From NCBI GenBank assembly GCA_024511395.1, contig JANELJ010000079.1, positions 1-8,420 on the forward strand: a DNA stretch of 8,420 nt, in the 5' to 3' direction. The position numbers and the translations under genes are program-made. This DNA is from Gammaproteobacteria bacterium. GTDB lineage: Bacteria > Pseudomonadota > Gammaproteobacteria > GRL18. Positions 1-5,772 of this stretch are shown here, piece after piece (position 1 is the first letter of the stretch; each line of letters opens with the position of its first letter). Below the pieces are notes generated by a model. That model was not told the origin of the DNA. It worked only from the letters and a program-made list of their open reading frames with translations, and searched no databases.

Positions 1-131
1 TGGCTTTATTCTGGTCTGGAAATTTGCAAGGTAATAAGGGTTATTTTACCAAAAACCTGCAAATTTAACACCCATAATTCGCCAATATTTCCTTATAAAT
101 CAATGCGCTATGATTTATTTAGGTCGGACTA
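1..131 (-). repeat. 131-bp repeat copy 1 (5' end of an IS5-type element)
   Basis: This segment aligns without gaps to 5584-5714, in the same orientation, with about 20 mismatches in 131 positions by eye; the first 70 bp are the best conserved (5 mismatches). In copy 2 it is the upstream part and first codons of an IS5-type transposase gene reading on the minus strand. At the matching place here (7-9) the start codon is ATA instead of ATG, so this copy probably cannot start the transposase at the same site. The rest of the element, if present, lies left of the window. Position 131 is where the match ends, not a proven element boundary. Confidence 0.7.
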
Positions 132-273
132 TTTAACCCAAAGAGCATATTGCCAGAAGAATGCCCTGCCCATCCATCGTTTTAATTACTGGAAGCGAAA
201 GTTAACAAAACCCACTGAGCCATCACCTGAAGAGCTGGGTTTTGTTCAATTAAAACCTATGGCTGATAACTGA
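118..273 (+). pseudogene. IS66-family TnpA-like accessory protein fragment
   Basis: Plus-strand reading in the frame of 145 gives a short peptide containing AYCQKNALPIHRFNYWKRKL, closing with a TGA at 271-273. A cysteine-containing helix-turn-helix followed by a F-x-Y-W-x-x-K-L pattern is typical of the TnpA accessory protein of IS66 elements. Known members are about 100-130 residues; here only about 50 remain and the C-terminal half is missing. The frame is open from an ATG at 103, but 103-131 belongs to the 131-bp repeat, so that start is probably a junction artefact. No TnpB or TnpC partner is visible. Family assignment is by pattern recognition only. Confidence 0.5.
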
Positions 274-275
274 TA

Positions 276-332
276 AGATTGCATTCTACACTGGGTTATA
301 AAACTCCAATGGAGTTTGAAAAAATTGCTTAA
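276..332 (+). pseudogene. IS3-family transposase (OrfB) C-terminal remnant
   Basis: Reading from 276 gives RLHSTLGYKTPMEFEKIA and then a TAA at 330-332. The H-S-x-L-G-Y-x-[TS]-P-x-E-F-E string is the characteristic extreme C-terminus of IS3-family integrase-type transposases. Only about 18 codons remain; upstream sequence switches directly to the IS66-like fragment. The bases just after the stop (roughly 333-365) may be the old right end of that element, but no matching left end is visible. Confidence 0.6.
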
Positions 333-399
333 TTTTGTGTACGGATTTTGTTGACCAGAACACTCATAATAAAAAATTCCAGTATTTACATTTCACAGG

Positions 400-428
400 T
401 TGACTTAGTAAATAACCCGTCTTACTAT
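400..428 (+). promoter_or_regulatory. Candidate sigma-70 promoter of the ars operon
   Basis: TTGACT at 400-405 and TACTAT at 423-428 are separated by exactly 17 bp, a near-consensus vegetative promoter layout. It is the best match upstream of arsR and lies just before the inverted repeats proposed as operator. Transcription would start around 435, leaving an AT-rich leader of about 75 nt. The call rests on motif and spacing only. Confidence 0.55.
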
Positions 429-432
429 ATTC

Positions 433-455
433 ATGTAAATATATATAGTTTACAT
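433..455 (+). promoter_or_regulatory. Inverted repeat, candidate ArsR operator
   Basis: ATGTAAA (433-439) and TTTACAT (449-455) form a perfect 7-bp inverted repeat around a 9-bp AT-rich centre, starting 5 bp after the proposed -10 box. ArsR/SmtB repressors bind AT-rich imperfect palindromes that overlap or follow the promoter, so an autoregulatory operator is the natural reading. A second, weaker palindrome follows at 459-478. Neither has been matched to a published ArsR site. Confidence 0.45.
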
Positions 456-458
456 TAG

Positions 459-478
459 ATATAGAATCATCTCTATAT
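459..478 (+). promoter_or_regulatory. Second small inverted repeat in the arsR leader
   Basis: ATATAG (459-464) and CTATAT (473-478) form a 6-bp inverted repeat with an 8-bp centre, a few bases after the first palindrome. It could be a second ArsR half-site pair or chance in very AT-rich DNA; the low sequence complexity makes chance quite possible. Confidence 0.25.
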
Positions 479-511
479 AAATAATAGTAATATATCTTAA
501 CAGGATAATGA

Positions 512-868
512 ATGACTGCTATAGCGCCTGCTCAATTATTTAAGTCCCTTTCTGATGAAACCCGTCTGCGCTGTCTTGCCTTGCTGGTACAGCGTGGAGA
601 ACTTTGTGTCTGTGAATTAACCCATGCGCTTGAACTACCGCAGCCCAAAATATCTTACCATCTGGCAAACCTGCGTAAATCCGGACTGGTCAGTGATAGA
701 AAAAACGGATTATGGATTTATTATCGCCTGCACCCTAACCTGGCCTCATGGGTAACAGAAATATTGAAATTATCGGTTAACAATATAAAACATACCGCGC
801 CGTTTTGTGATGATGATGTCAGGCTGATGCAGATGCCTGATCGGCCGGCTAATCTTTGTAGTGCTTGA
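512..868 (+). CDS. arsR: ArsR/SmtB-family arsenic-responsive repressor
   Basis: This 118-residue protein is a winged helix-turn-helix repressor expected to sit on the ars operator and leave it when As(III) binds. The early segment FKSLSDETRLRCLALL (10-25) and the recognition region QPKISYHLANLRKSGLV (about 44-60) are family hallmarks. The metalloid site is visible as ELCVCEL, placing Cys32 and Cys34 where the E. coli-type ArsR has its As(III) ligands; the third ligand of that type (Cys37) is Thr here, so binding may be two-coordinate or use another cysteine (Cys21 or the C-terminal one in APFCDDD). The start is supported by AGGA six bases upstream; the nearby ATG at 508 is out of frame. It is the first gene of the operon, 23 bp ahead of acr3, and likely autoregulated through the palindromes at 433-478. 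Confidence 0.93.
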   Translation: MTAIAPAQLFKSLSDETRLRCLALLVQRGELCVCELTHALELPQPKISYHLANLRKSGLVSDRKNGLWIYYRLHPNLASWVTEILKLSVNNIKHTAPFCDDDVRLMQMPDRPANLCSA

Positions 869-891
869 AAAAGCGCTGAGAAAAAGAAAAA

Positions 892-1956
892 ATGACTACT
901 GAAAGATCTGCAAAAATCGTTTTTTTTGAGCATTATCTTACGCTTTGGGTGTTTTTGTGTATTATTATCGGTATTGTTGCCGGGCACTGGTTCCCTGCCC
1001 CTTTTCATACGCTGGCCGCTATGGAAATTGCTCAGGTTAATCTGCCTGTGGCACTGTTGATCTGGCTGATGATCATTCCGATGTTATTAAAAATTGATTT
1101 TAAGGCGCTTAATCGGGTTAAAGAACACTGGCGTGGTATCAGTGTTACGCTGTTTATTAACTGGGCTGTTAAACCCTTTTCCATGGCCTTGCTCGGCTGG
1201 CTGTTTATTCGCGGTGTCTTTGCTCCCTGGCTTCCGGCTGATCAGATAGACAGCTATATTGCCGGACTTATTTTACTGGCCGCTGCACCCTGTACTGCCA
1301 TGGTATTTATCTGGAGTAACCTGTCTGATGGTGAACTTCATTTTACCCTGACTCAGGTGGCGTTAAATGATTTTATTATGATTTTTGCCTTTGCGCCTAT
1401 TGTGGGGCTATTACTAGGCCTGTCTTCCATAACAGTGCCCTGGGACACTCTGTTTCTTTCGGTCATTCTATACATTGTTATTCCCGTTATGCTATCCCAG
1501 TTATGGCGTTACTGGCTATTAAAAGACGGTGATGAATCCAGACTAAAGTCAACCCTGTCTGTACTTGGGCCACTGTCTCTTATGGCTTTATTAACAACCC
1601 TGGTACTGCTGTTTGGTTTTCAGGGTGAACAGATCATTGCCCAGCCTATGATTATTGCCATGCTGGCCGTTCCTATCCTGATCCAGGTTTATTTTAACTC
1701 CGGTCTGGCTTATTTTCTTAACCGGCAGTTGGGTGAAGCACATAATGTCGCCGCGCCTTCTGCCCTGATTGGTGCCAGTAATTTCTTTGAACTGGCCGTG
1801 GCCACTGCCATTGTACTTTTCGGCTTTCAGTCCGGGGCAGCTCTTGCAACCGTAGTCGGGGTATTAATTGAAGTCCCGGTCATGCTTTCAGTCGTTAAAA
1901 TTGTCAACCGCTCCAAAGGCTGGTATGAGTCCGGAAATCGCATTAAAAAAACTTAA
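892..1956 (+). CDS. acr3: ACR3-family arsenite efflux permease
   Basis: This 354-residue polytopic inner-membrane protein exports arsenite, As(OH)3, and is the core resistance determinant here. Length and about ten hydrophobic segments fit the ACR3 family, which is unrelated to E. coli-type ArsB. The diagnostic stretch AAAPCTAMVFIWSNLSDG carries the conserved thiolate Cys134, and GASNFFELAVATAIVLFG supplies the conserved glutamate (Glu300) of a later helix; both positions are important for transport in studied ACR3 proteins. The N-terminal EHYLTLWVFLCIIIGI is also typical. It starts 23 bp after arsR with only a weak A/G-rich ribosome site, so coupling to arsR translation is likely. The thioredoxin-like gene follows after 12 bp. 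No ArsA ATPase is present, consistent with proton-motive-force-driven export. Confidence 0.95.
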   Translation: MTTERSAKIVFFEHYLTLWVFLCIIIGIVAGHWFPAPFHTLAAMEIAQVNLPVALLIWLMIIPMLLKIDFKALNRVKEHWRGISVTLFINWAVKPFSMALLGWLFIRGVFAPWLPADQIDSYIAGLILLAAAPCTAMVFIWSNLSDGELHFTLTQVALNDFIMIFAFAPIVGLLLGLSSITVPWDTLFLSVILYIVIPVMLSQLWRYWLLKDGDESRLKSTLSVLGPLSLMALLTTLVLLFGFQGEQIIAQPMIIAMLAVPILIQVYFNSGLAYFLNRQLGEAHNVAAPSALIGASNFFELAVATAIVLFGFQSGAALATVVGVLIEVPVMLSVVKIVNRSKGWYESGNRIKKT

Positions 1957-1968
1957 GGAATTTTTTAT

Positions 1969-2202
1969 ATGAAAACCATTAAAGTACTGGGTTCAGGCTG
2001 TAAAAACTGTGAAACCACAGCCAACCTGATAAAAATCGCCGCTGAACAGGCTGGCGTCGAAATTAACCTGGAAAAAGTCACTGATATGGCTGAAATCATG
2101 TCATACGGCATAATGTCCACACCCGGGGTGGTTGTGGATGAGAAAGTTGTTCATGCCGGGGGATTACCTGGTCCAGATCAGATCCGGGAGTGGATAAAAT
2201 AA
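1969..2202 (+). CDS. Small thioredoxin-like redox protein
   Basis: This 77-residue cytoplasmic protein belongs to the short thioredoxin-fold group sometimes labelled redox-active disulfide protein 2. Residues 1-20 (MKTIKVLGSGCKNCETTANL) form the first beta strand and the helix bearing a C-K-N-C active site (Cys11, Cys14). The cis-proline loop is visible as MSTPGVVVDEK, and HAGGLPGPDQIREWI is the usual closing helix. AAGGA lies nine bases before the ATG and overlaps the acr3 stop. Such genes are often found beside ACR3 or DUF318-type permeases in arsenic clusters; a role in thiol redox or metalloid handling is inferred, and the substrate is unknown. It sits just before the broken GAPDH, where the missing GAPDH N-terminus should be. 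Confidence 0.85.
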   Translation: MKTIKVLGSGCKNCETTANLIKIAAEQAGVEINLEKVTDMAEIMSYGIMSTPGVVVDEKVVHAGGLPGPDQIREWIK

Positions 2203-2208
2203 AAAAGC

Positions 2209-2229
2209 AGCGTTAAGCGTTAAGCGTTA
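2209..2229 (+). repeat. Three tandem copies of AGCGTTA
   Basis: AGCGTTA occurs three times head to tail at 2209-2215, 2216-2222 and 2223-2229, exactly where recognisable GAPDH coding sequence begins. Its position suggests it marks the deletion or recombination scar that removed the GAPDH start. Confidence 0.8.
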
Positions 2230-3134
2230 GCTACCGATGCTGATGGGTCTGCTCATCTGCTTAAGTTTGATTCGGTACATGGTACCTGGGATCGGGATAC
2301 GTGTGCAGAAAATAATAACATTATTATTGATGATCAACAGATTGCTTACACATCTGTTAAGGTGTTAAGGGAATCTCACCTACTGACTGGTCGGACTGCG
2401 ATATTGTTATTGAAGCCACTGGCAAACATCATAAAAAACCGGATATCTTATAGACCTACTTTGATCAGGGTGTTAAAAAAGTCATTGTAGCGGCACCGAC
2501 AGAAGGAGCCTTAAATATTGTTTATGGTATTAATGATGATTTATATGATCCTACTGTTAACCATCTGGTCACCGCAGCCTCCTGTACTACTAACTGTCTG
2601 GCTCCGGTTATTAAGGTTATCCATGAAAAAATTGGTATTAAACACGGTTCTATGACCACTATTCATGATATTACCAATACCCAGACCATTGTCGATAAAG
2701 GCCATAAGGATTTACGTCGTGCTCGTGCCTGTGGGCAATCATTAATTCCTACCACAACAGGCTCAGCCAAAGCCATAACCAAAATATTTCCTGAACTGGA
2801 AGGCAAACTCAACGGACATGCCGTGCGTATTCCATTACTTAATGCCTCATTAACGGATCTGGTCATTGAAACAGAACGTCCGGTAACTGCTGAGGAAGTT
2901 AACGTTTATTTTAAAGCCGCTGCCGAAGGTGAATTAAAAGGCATTCTGGGCTATGAAGAACGTCCACTGGTTTCCATTGACTATGTCAATGACCCCCGCT
3001 CTTCTATAGTGGATGCCCTGTCCACTATGGTCATCAATGAAACCCAGCTAAAAATCTATGCTTGGTATGATAATGAATGGGGTTATGTTAACCGGATGAT
3101 GGAACTGGCTCGTAAAGTGGCCTTAAGTCTCTAA
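2224..3134 (+). pseudogene. gap: Decayed arsenic-operon glyceraldehyde-3-phosphate dehydrogenase
   Basis: The intact enzyme in arsJ operons uses arsenate in place of phosphate and makes 1-arseno-3-phosphoglycerate, which ArsJ exports. Here the reading is broken in three ways. The first ~45 residues, including the NAD-binding G-x-G-x-x-G, are absent; similarity starts near 2230 with SAHLLKFDSVHGTW. At about 2354-2369 an imperfect 8-bp duplication (GTTAAGGT/GTTAAGGG) shifts the frame; the later frame resumes at GISPTDWSDCDIVIEATGK. A TAG at 2451-2453 replaces what is probably a Gln codon before TYFDQGVKK. Downstream the frame is clean: catalytic AASCTTNC (Cys codon 2583-2585), MTTIHD with the catalytic His, HKDLRRAR, and a C-terminus [17 protein letters not shown]. 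The ATG at 2652 lies after the catalytic Cys, so the 160-residue product from there cannot be a working dehydrogenase. The gene ends 13 bp before arsJ. Confidence 0.92.
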
Positions 3135-3147
3135 CGCAGGCAATAAA

Positions 3148-4359
3148 ATGGAAGCTGCAATTCGCAATTACCTGGTAGTTACCGGGGGGTACTGGGCCTT
3201 TACCATTACTGACGGAGCCATCCGCATGCTGGTGGTTTTATACTTCCATATGCTTGGGTATTCCCCGTTTGAAGTGGCCATGCTGTTTTTATTCTATGAA
3301 TTTTTCGGTATTGTCACCAACCTAGTGGGCGGCTGGCTAGGAGCCCGTATTGGTCTTAACCTGACCATGCACATTGGTATAGGTATGCAGGTAGTGGCAC
3401 TTGCGGCATTAACCGTACCGGATGCCTGGTTGACTGTACCCTATGTCATGGCCGCACAAGCATTGTCTGGTATTGCCAAAGATTTAAATAAAATGTCTGC
3501 CAAGGCCTCGGTGAAAACCATGGCCAGCGGTTCTTCTGATACCAAGCTGTTTAAATGGGTGGCCATACTCACCGGTTCTAAAAATGCCCTGAAAGGCGGC
3601 AGTTTTTTTGTCGGTGCGGCTTTACTGGAATGGCTGGGTTTTCGCGGCGCTCTGGTAGTATTGTCCATTGGTCTGCTTCTGGTCATGATTGTAACCATTA
3701 TTTTACTCCCCTCTGGTGTGGGTAAAATGAAATCAAAACCCAAATTTACCCAGGTCTTCTCAAAAGTGCCGGCCATTAACTGGTTATCTGCTGCCCGTTT
3801 TTTTCTGTTTGGCTCCAGAGATATCTGGTTTGTTGTCGGCCTGCCGGTATTTCTCTATGAAGTACTGGGCTGGACAAGCACGGAAGTCGGGGCATTTCTT
3901 GCGTTATGGGTTATTGGTTATGGTTTTGTTCAGGCCAGTGCCCCAAAACTCATCCATAAAAGTCATCACGGACTGGGTCCCGGAGGCGGTACAGTCAGGT
4001 TATGGGCTTTTATTCTTGCACTATTCCCGGCTGGCATTGCGCTGGGTCTGCAGCAGGGCTGGCCCACTGACTCCGTTCTGATTATCGGTCTGATCCTGTT
4101 TGGAATAGTCTTTGCCATTAATTCGACGGTGCACTCCTATTTAATCCTAGTCTATTCCGATCATGATAAAGTCGCCATGAATGTCGGCTTTTATTATATG
4201 GCGAATGCCGGCGGCCGACTGGCCGGTACGGTTATTTCAGGCTGGGCCTATCAAACTCAGGGGCTTGAAGGCTGCCTGTGGTGGTCAACAGGATTTGTAC
4301 TTGCTGCCGCCCTGCTGTCTTCTAGTCTACCTGAACTGAGCAGGAAAGAGCATGTTTGA
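3148..4359 (+). CDS. arsJ: ArsJ, major-facilitator exporter of arsenylated phosphoglycerate
   Basis: This 403-residue inner-membrane transporter is expected to expel 1-arseno-3-phosphoglycerate, which then hydrolyses outside to arsenate and 3-phosphoglycerate. The N-terminus (RNYLVVTGGYWAFTITDGAI, residues 6-25) with LGYSPFEVAMLFLFYEFFGI, the polar loop GIAKDLNKMSAKASVK (about 109-124) and FGSRDIWFVVGLPVFLYE in the second half are highly characteristic of ArsJ and separate it from other major-facilitator proteins. About twelve membrane segments and the usual length are present, with no frame disruption. It begins 13 bp after the GAPDH stop with a weak GCAGG, so it may depend on translation through the GAPDH remnant. 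Its last 8 bp overlap the permease gene. With the local GAPDH broken, it would need substrate from a GAPDH encoded elsewhere. Confidence 0.93.
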   Translation: MEAAIRNYLVVTGGYWAFTITDGAIRMLVVLYFHMLGYSPFEVAMLFLFYEFFGIVTNLVGGWLGARIGLNLTMHIGIGMQVVALAALTVPDAWLTVPYVMAAQALSGIAKDLNKMSAKASVKTMASGSSDTKLFKWVAILTGSKNALKGGSFFVGAALLEWLGFRGALVVLSIGLLLVMIVTIILLPSGVGKMKSKPKFTQVFSKVPAINWLSAARFFLFGSRDIWFVVGLPVFLYEVLGWTSTEVGAFLALWVIGYGFVQASAPKLIHKSHHGLGPGGGTVRLWAFILALFPAGIALGLQQGWPTDSVLIIGLILFGIVFAINSTVHSYLILVYSDHDKVAMNVGFYYMANAGGRLAGTVISGWAYQTQGLEGCLWWSTGFVLAAALLSSSLPELSRKEHV

Positions 4360-5302
4360 ATGGTCTGCCAGCTGGCTGGTTTACCAACTTATGGGGCTGG
4401 TTCCAGCGACACATTTAGCAGCCGCCCTGCAGTTTTTTATTATGGATCTAAGCAAGATCTTTTTTATGCTGGTACTGATCATTTATATTATGGGCCTGCT
4501 TCGTGCTCTGTTGTCACCGGAAAAAGTGCGTCAGTATGTACGAAACCGGCCTGACTGGCAGGCCCGGATCATGGCCGTTACCTTGGGTGCTATTACCCCA
4601 TTTTGCTCCTGCTCTTCTGTCCCCCTGTTTATCGGTTTTGTTGAAGCGGGTATTCCACTGGGGGTCACCTTTTCCTTTTTAATTGCCTCTCCCATGATCA
4701 ATGAAGTGGCTGTAGTTATATTAGTGGGTATTCTGGGCTGGAAACTGGCGGTACTTTATGTACTTGCCGGTCTGACTGTGGCCTGGTTCGGCGGTATTAT
4801 TATGCAGTGGTTTAAACCGGAACACTGGGTAGAAGATTATGTCTGGAAAATACAGATGGGGCAGACCAATCTGCCCGAGCCCGACACCTCCTTAAAGGAC
4901 AGACACCAGTATGCTCTGTCGGAAGTTAAGGAAATTTTACGCCGGATATGGAAATGGGTGGTTATTGGTATTGGAGTCGGTGCCGTATTTCATGGTTATG
5001 TTCCGGAAAGCTGGGTATCAGAACATCTGTCCAGCGGCAACTGGCTGGATGTGCCTATGGCTGTGTTGCTTGGCATTCCCCTCTATTCTAATGCCACGGG
5101 CATTATTCCCGTAGCTGAGGCTATGTTAAATAAAGGGGTGGCAGTAGGTACCACCCTGTCCTTAATGATGAGTGTCGCCGCTCTTTCCCTGCCGGAAATG
5201 CTGATCTTAAGAAAAGTTATTAAATGGCAGGCCCTTGCAATATTTGTAGTCGTACTGGGCATTGCCTTTATACTGGTTGGCTGGGGTTTTAACCTGCTTT
5301 AA
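4352..5302 (+). CDS. ArsP/DUF318 (COG0701) family permease
   Basis: This 316-residue inner-membrane permease has the two family signatures. The first half holds ITPFCSCSSVPLFIGFVEAG (about 81-100, Cys85 and Cys87) and SPMINEVA (113-120). The second half holds IPLYSNATGIIPVAEAM and ALSLPEMLILRKVI. Roughly eight hydrophobic segments are visible, with a polar central loop around 160-195. Relatives named ArsP export trivalent organoarsenicals, but many family members in arsenic clusters are uncharacterised, so the substrate is an inference and no symbol is assigned. The start is well supported: AGGA lies six bases upstream, and ATGTTTGA overlaps the arsJ stop, indicating translational coupling. 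It is the last gene of the operon; its stop overlaps the convergent transposase/PagL chimera by 4 bp, and no convincing terminator is seen between them. Confidence 0.88.
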   Translation: MFEWSASWLVYQLMGLVPATHLAAALQFFIMDLSKIFFMLVLIIYIMGLLRALLSPEKVRQYVRNRPDWQARIMAVTLGAITPFCSCSSVPLFIGFVEAGIPLGVTFSFLIASPMINEVAVVILVGILGWKLAVLYVLAGLTVAWFGGIIMQWFKPEHWVEDYVWKIQMGQTNLPEPDTSLKDRHQYALSEVKEILRRIWKWVVIGIGVGAVFHGYVPESWVSEHLSSGNWLDVPMAVLLGIPLYSNATGIIPVAEAMLNKGVAVGTTLSLMMSVAALSLPEMLILRKVIKWQALAIFVVVLGIAFILVGWGFNLL

Positions 5303-5592
5303 AAAGCTACCTGGTAATTCAGATAAGCGGTTTCTGCACCTTCATTGGTATCGCCCAGATCAGCATTGGATATATGACCTGCAGCCAATCCTATCCGGCT
5401 GTTTTTATCCAGTTGATAGATGGCAGGAGCACCTTTAGTGGATACAAACAGAGCACCCCACTCTTTATCAAGACTTTCCCAGTCTATGTGTTTTGATAAC
5501 TTAATCAACTCATGGTTTATATCCAGCATGTTTTCAAGACGCATCCTAAACAGGTCTTCCTGAGGTATTTTTGGCTGTTTCTTTGGCTTCAT
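5299..5592 (-). pseudogene. Chimera: IS5-type transposase N-terminus fused to PagL-like C-terminus
   Basis: One open frame of 97 codons joins two unrelated remnants. Residues 1 to ~58 (MKPKKQPKIPQEDLFRMRLE onward, then HIDWESLDKEWGALFVSTKG) match the N-terminus of IS5-family transposases, which continue for over 300 residues with the DDE catalytic core, all absent here. From about residue 59 (5299-5418) the sequence becomes the last strands of an outer-membrane barrel: IGLAAGHISNADLGDTNEGA and a terminal Phe. The H-x-S-N-A and N-x-G-x-E pattern gives His73, Ser75 and Glu87, matching the catalytic triad of the lipid A 3-O-deacylase PagL as I remember it. There is no signal peptide or barrel N-terminus, so the product cannot function as either protein. 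The junction falls around GAPAI (5419-5435), where both families could align. It is convergent with the ars permease. Confidence 0.75.
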
Positions 5593-5714
5593 TTTGGTCT
5601 GGAAATTTGCAAGGTAATAAGGCTTATTTTATCAAAAACTTGCAAATTTAACACCCACAGTCAAGAAATATTTCTTTATAAATCAATGCCATATATTTTA
5701 TTCAGGGTGGACTA
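5584..5714 (-). repeat. 131-bp repeat copy 2 (5' end of an IS5-type element)
   Basis: This is the direct-repeat partner of 1-131, at a constant offset of 5583 with no gaps. It covers the first three codons of the truncated transposase and its upstream region. The match fades after GGACTA at 5709-5714; a CTAA at 5712-5715 resembles the 4-bp YTAR target favoured by IS5 elements, but no second copy can be paired with it. The repeat is the only part of the element kept in both places. Confidence 0.7.
5603..5649. repeat. Inverted repeat (hairpin) upstream of the transposase start
   Basis: AAATTTGCAAG (5603-5613) and CTTGCAAATTT (5639-5649) are perfect 11-bp inverted repeats; a smaller AATAA/TTATT pair sits inside. 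Copy 1 keeps the same structure at 20-30 and 56-66 with one mismatch. It lies 11 bp upstream of the transposase ATG, so it could be a transposase-binding subterminal site or a structure controlling transposase expression. Confidence 0.6.
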
Positions 5715-5772
5715 ATTACTATTACAGAAAAGACAGATAATTTTAAATAGCTTTTTACCAGCAAAATCGAAG

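Noticed and set aside
721..1008. Minus-strand 95-codon frame across the arsR-acr3 junction
   Set aside because: It lies opposite two well-identified genes, with low-complexity Phe/Lys runs explained by A-rich spacer sequence.
2652..3134. Short open frame as a stand-alone 160-residue GAPDH
   Set aside because: Its ATG is an internal Met codon after the catalytic cysteine; coding similarity continues upstream in the same frame to the TAG at 2451.
5290..5330. Possible terminator after the permease
   Set aside because: Only a very short GCTTT/AAAGC pair with a 2-nt loop is present and no U-run follows; not convincing.
5512..5715. Plus-strand 67-codon frame over the repeat
   Set aside because: It is antisense to the transposase start and the repeat, has no ribosome site and no family resemblance.
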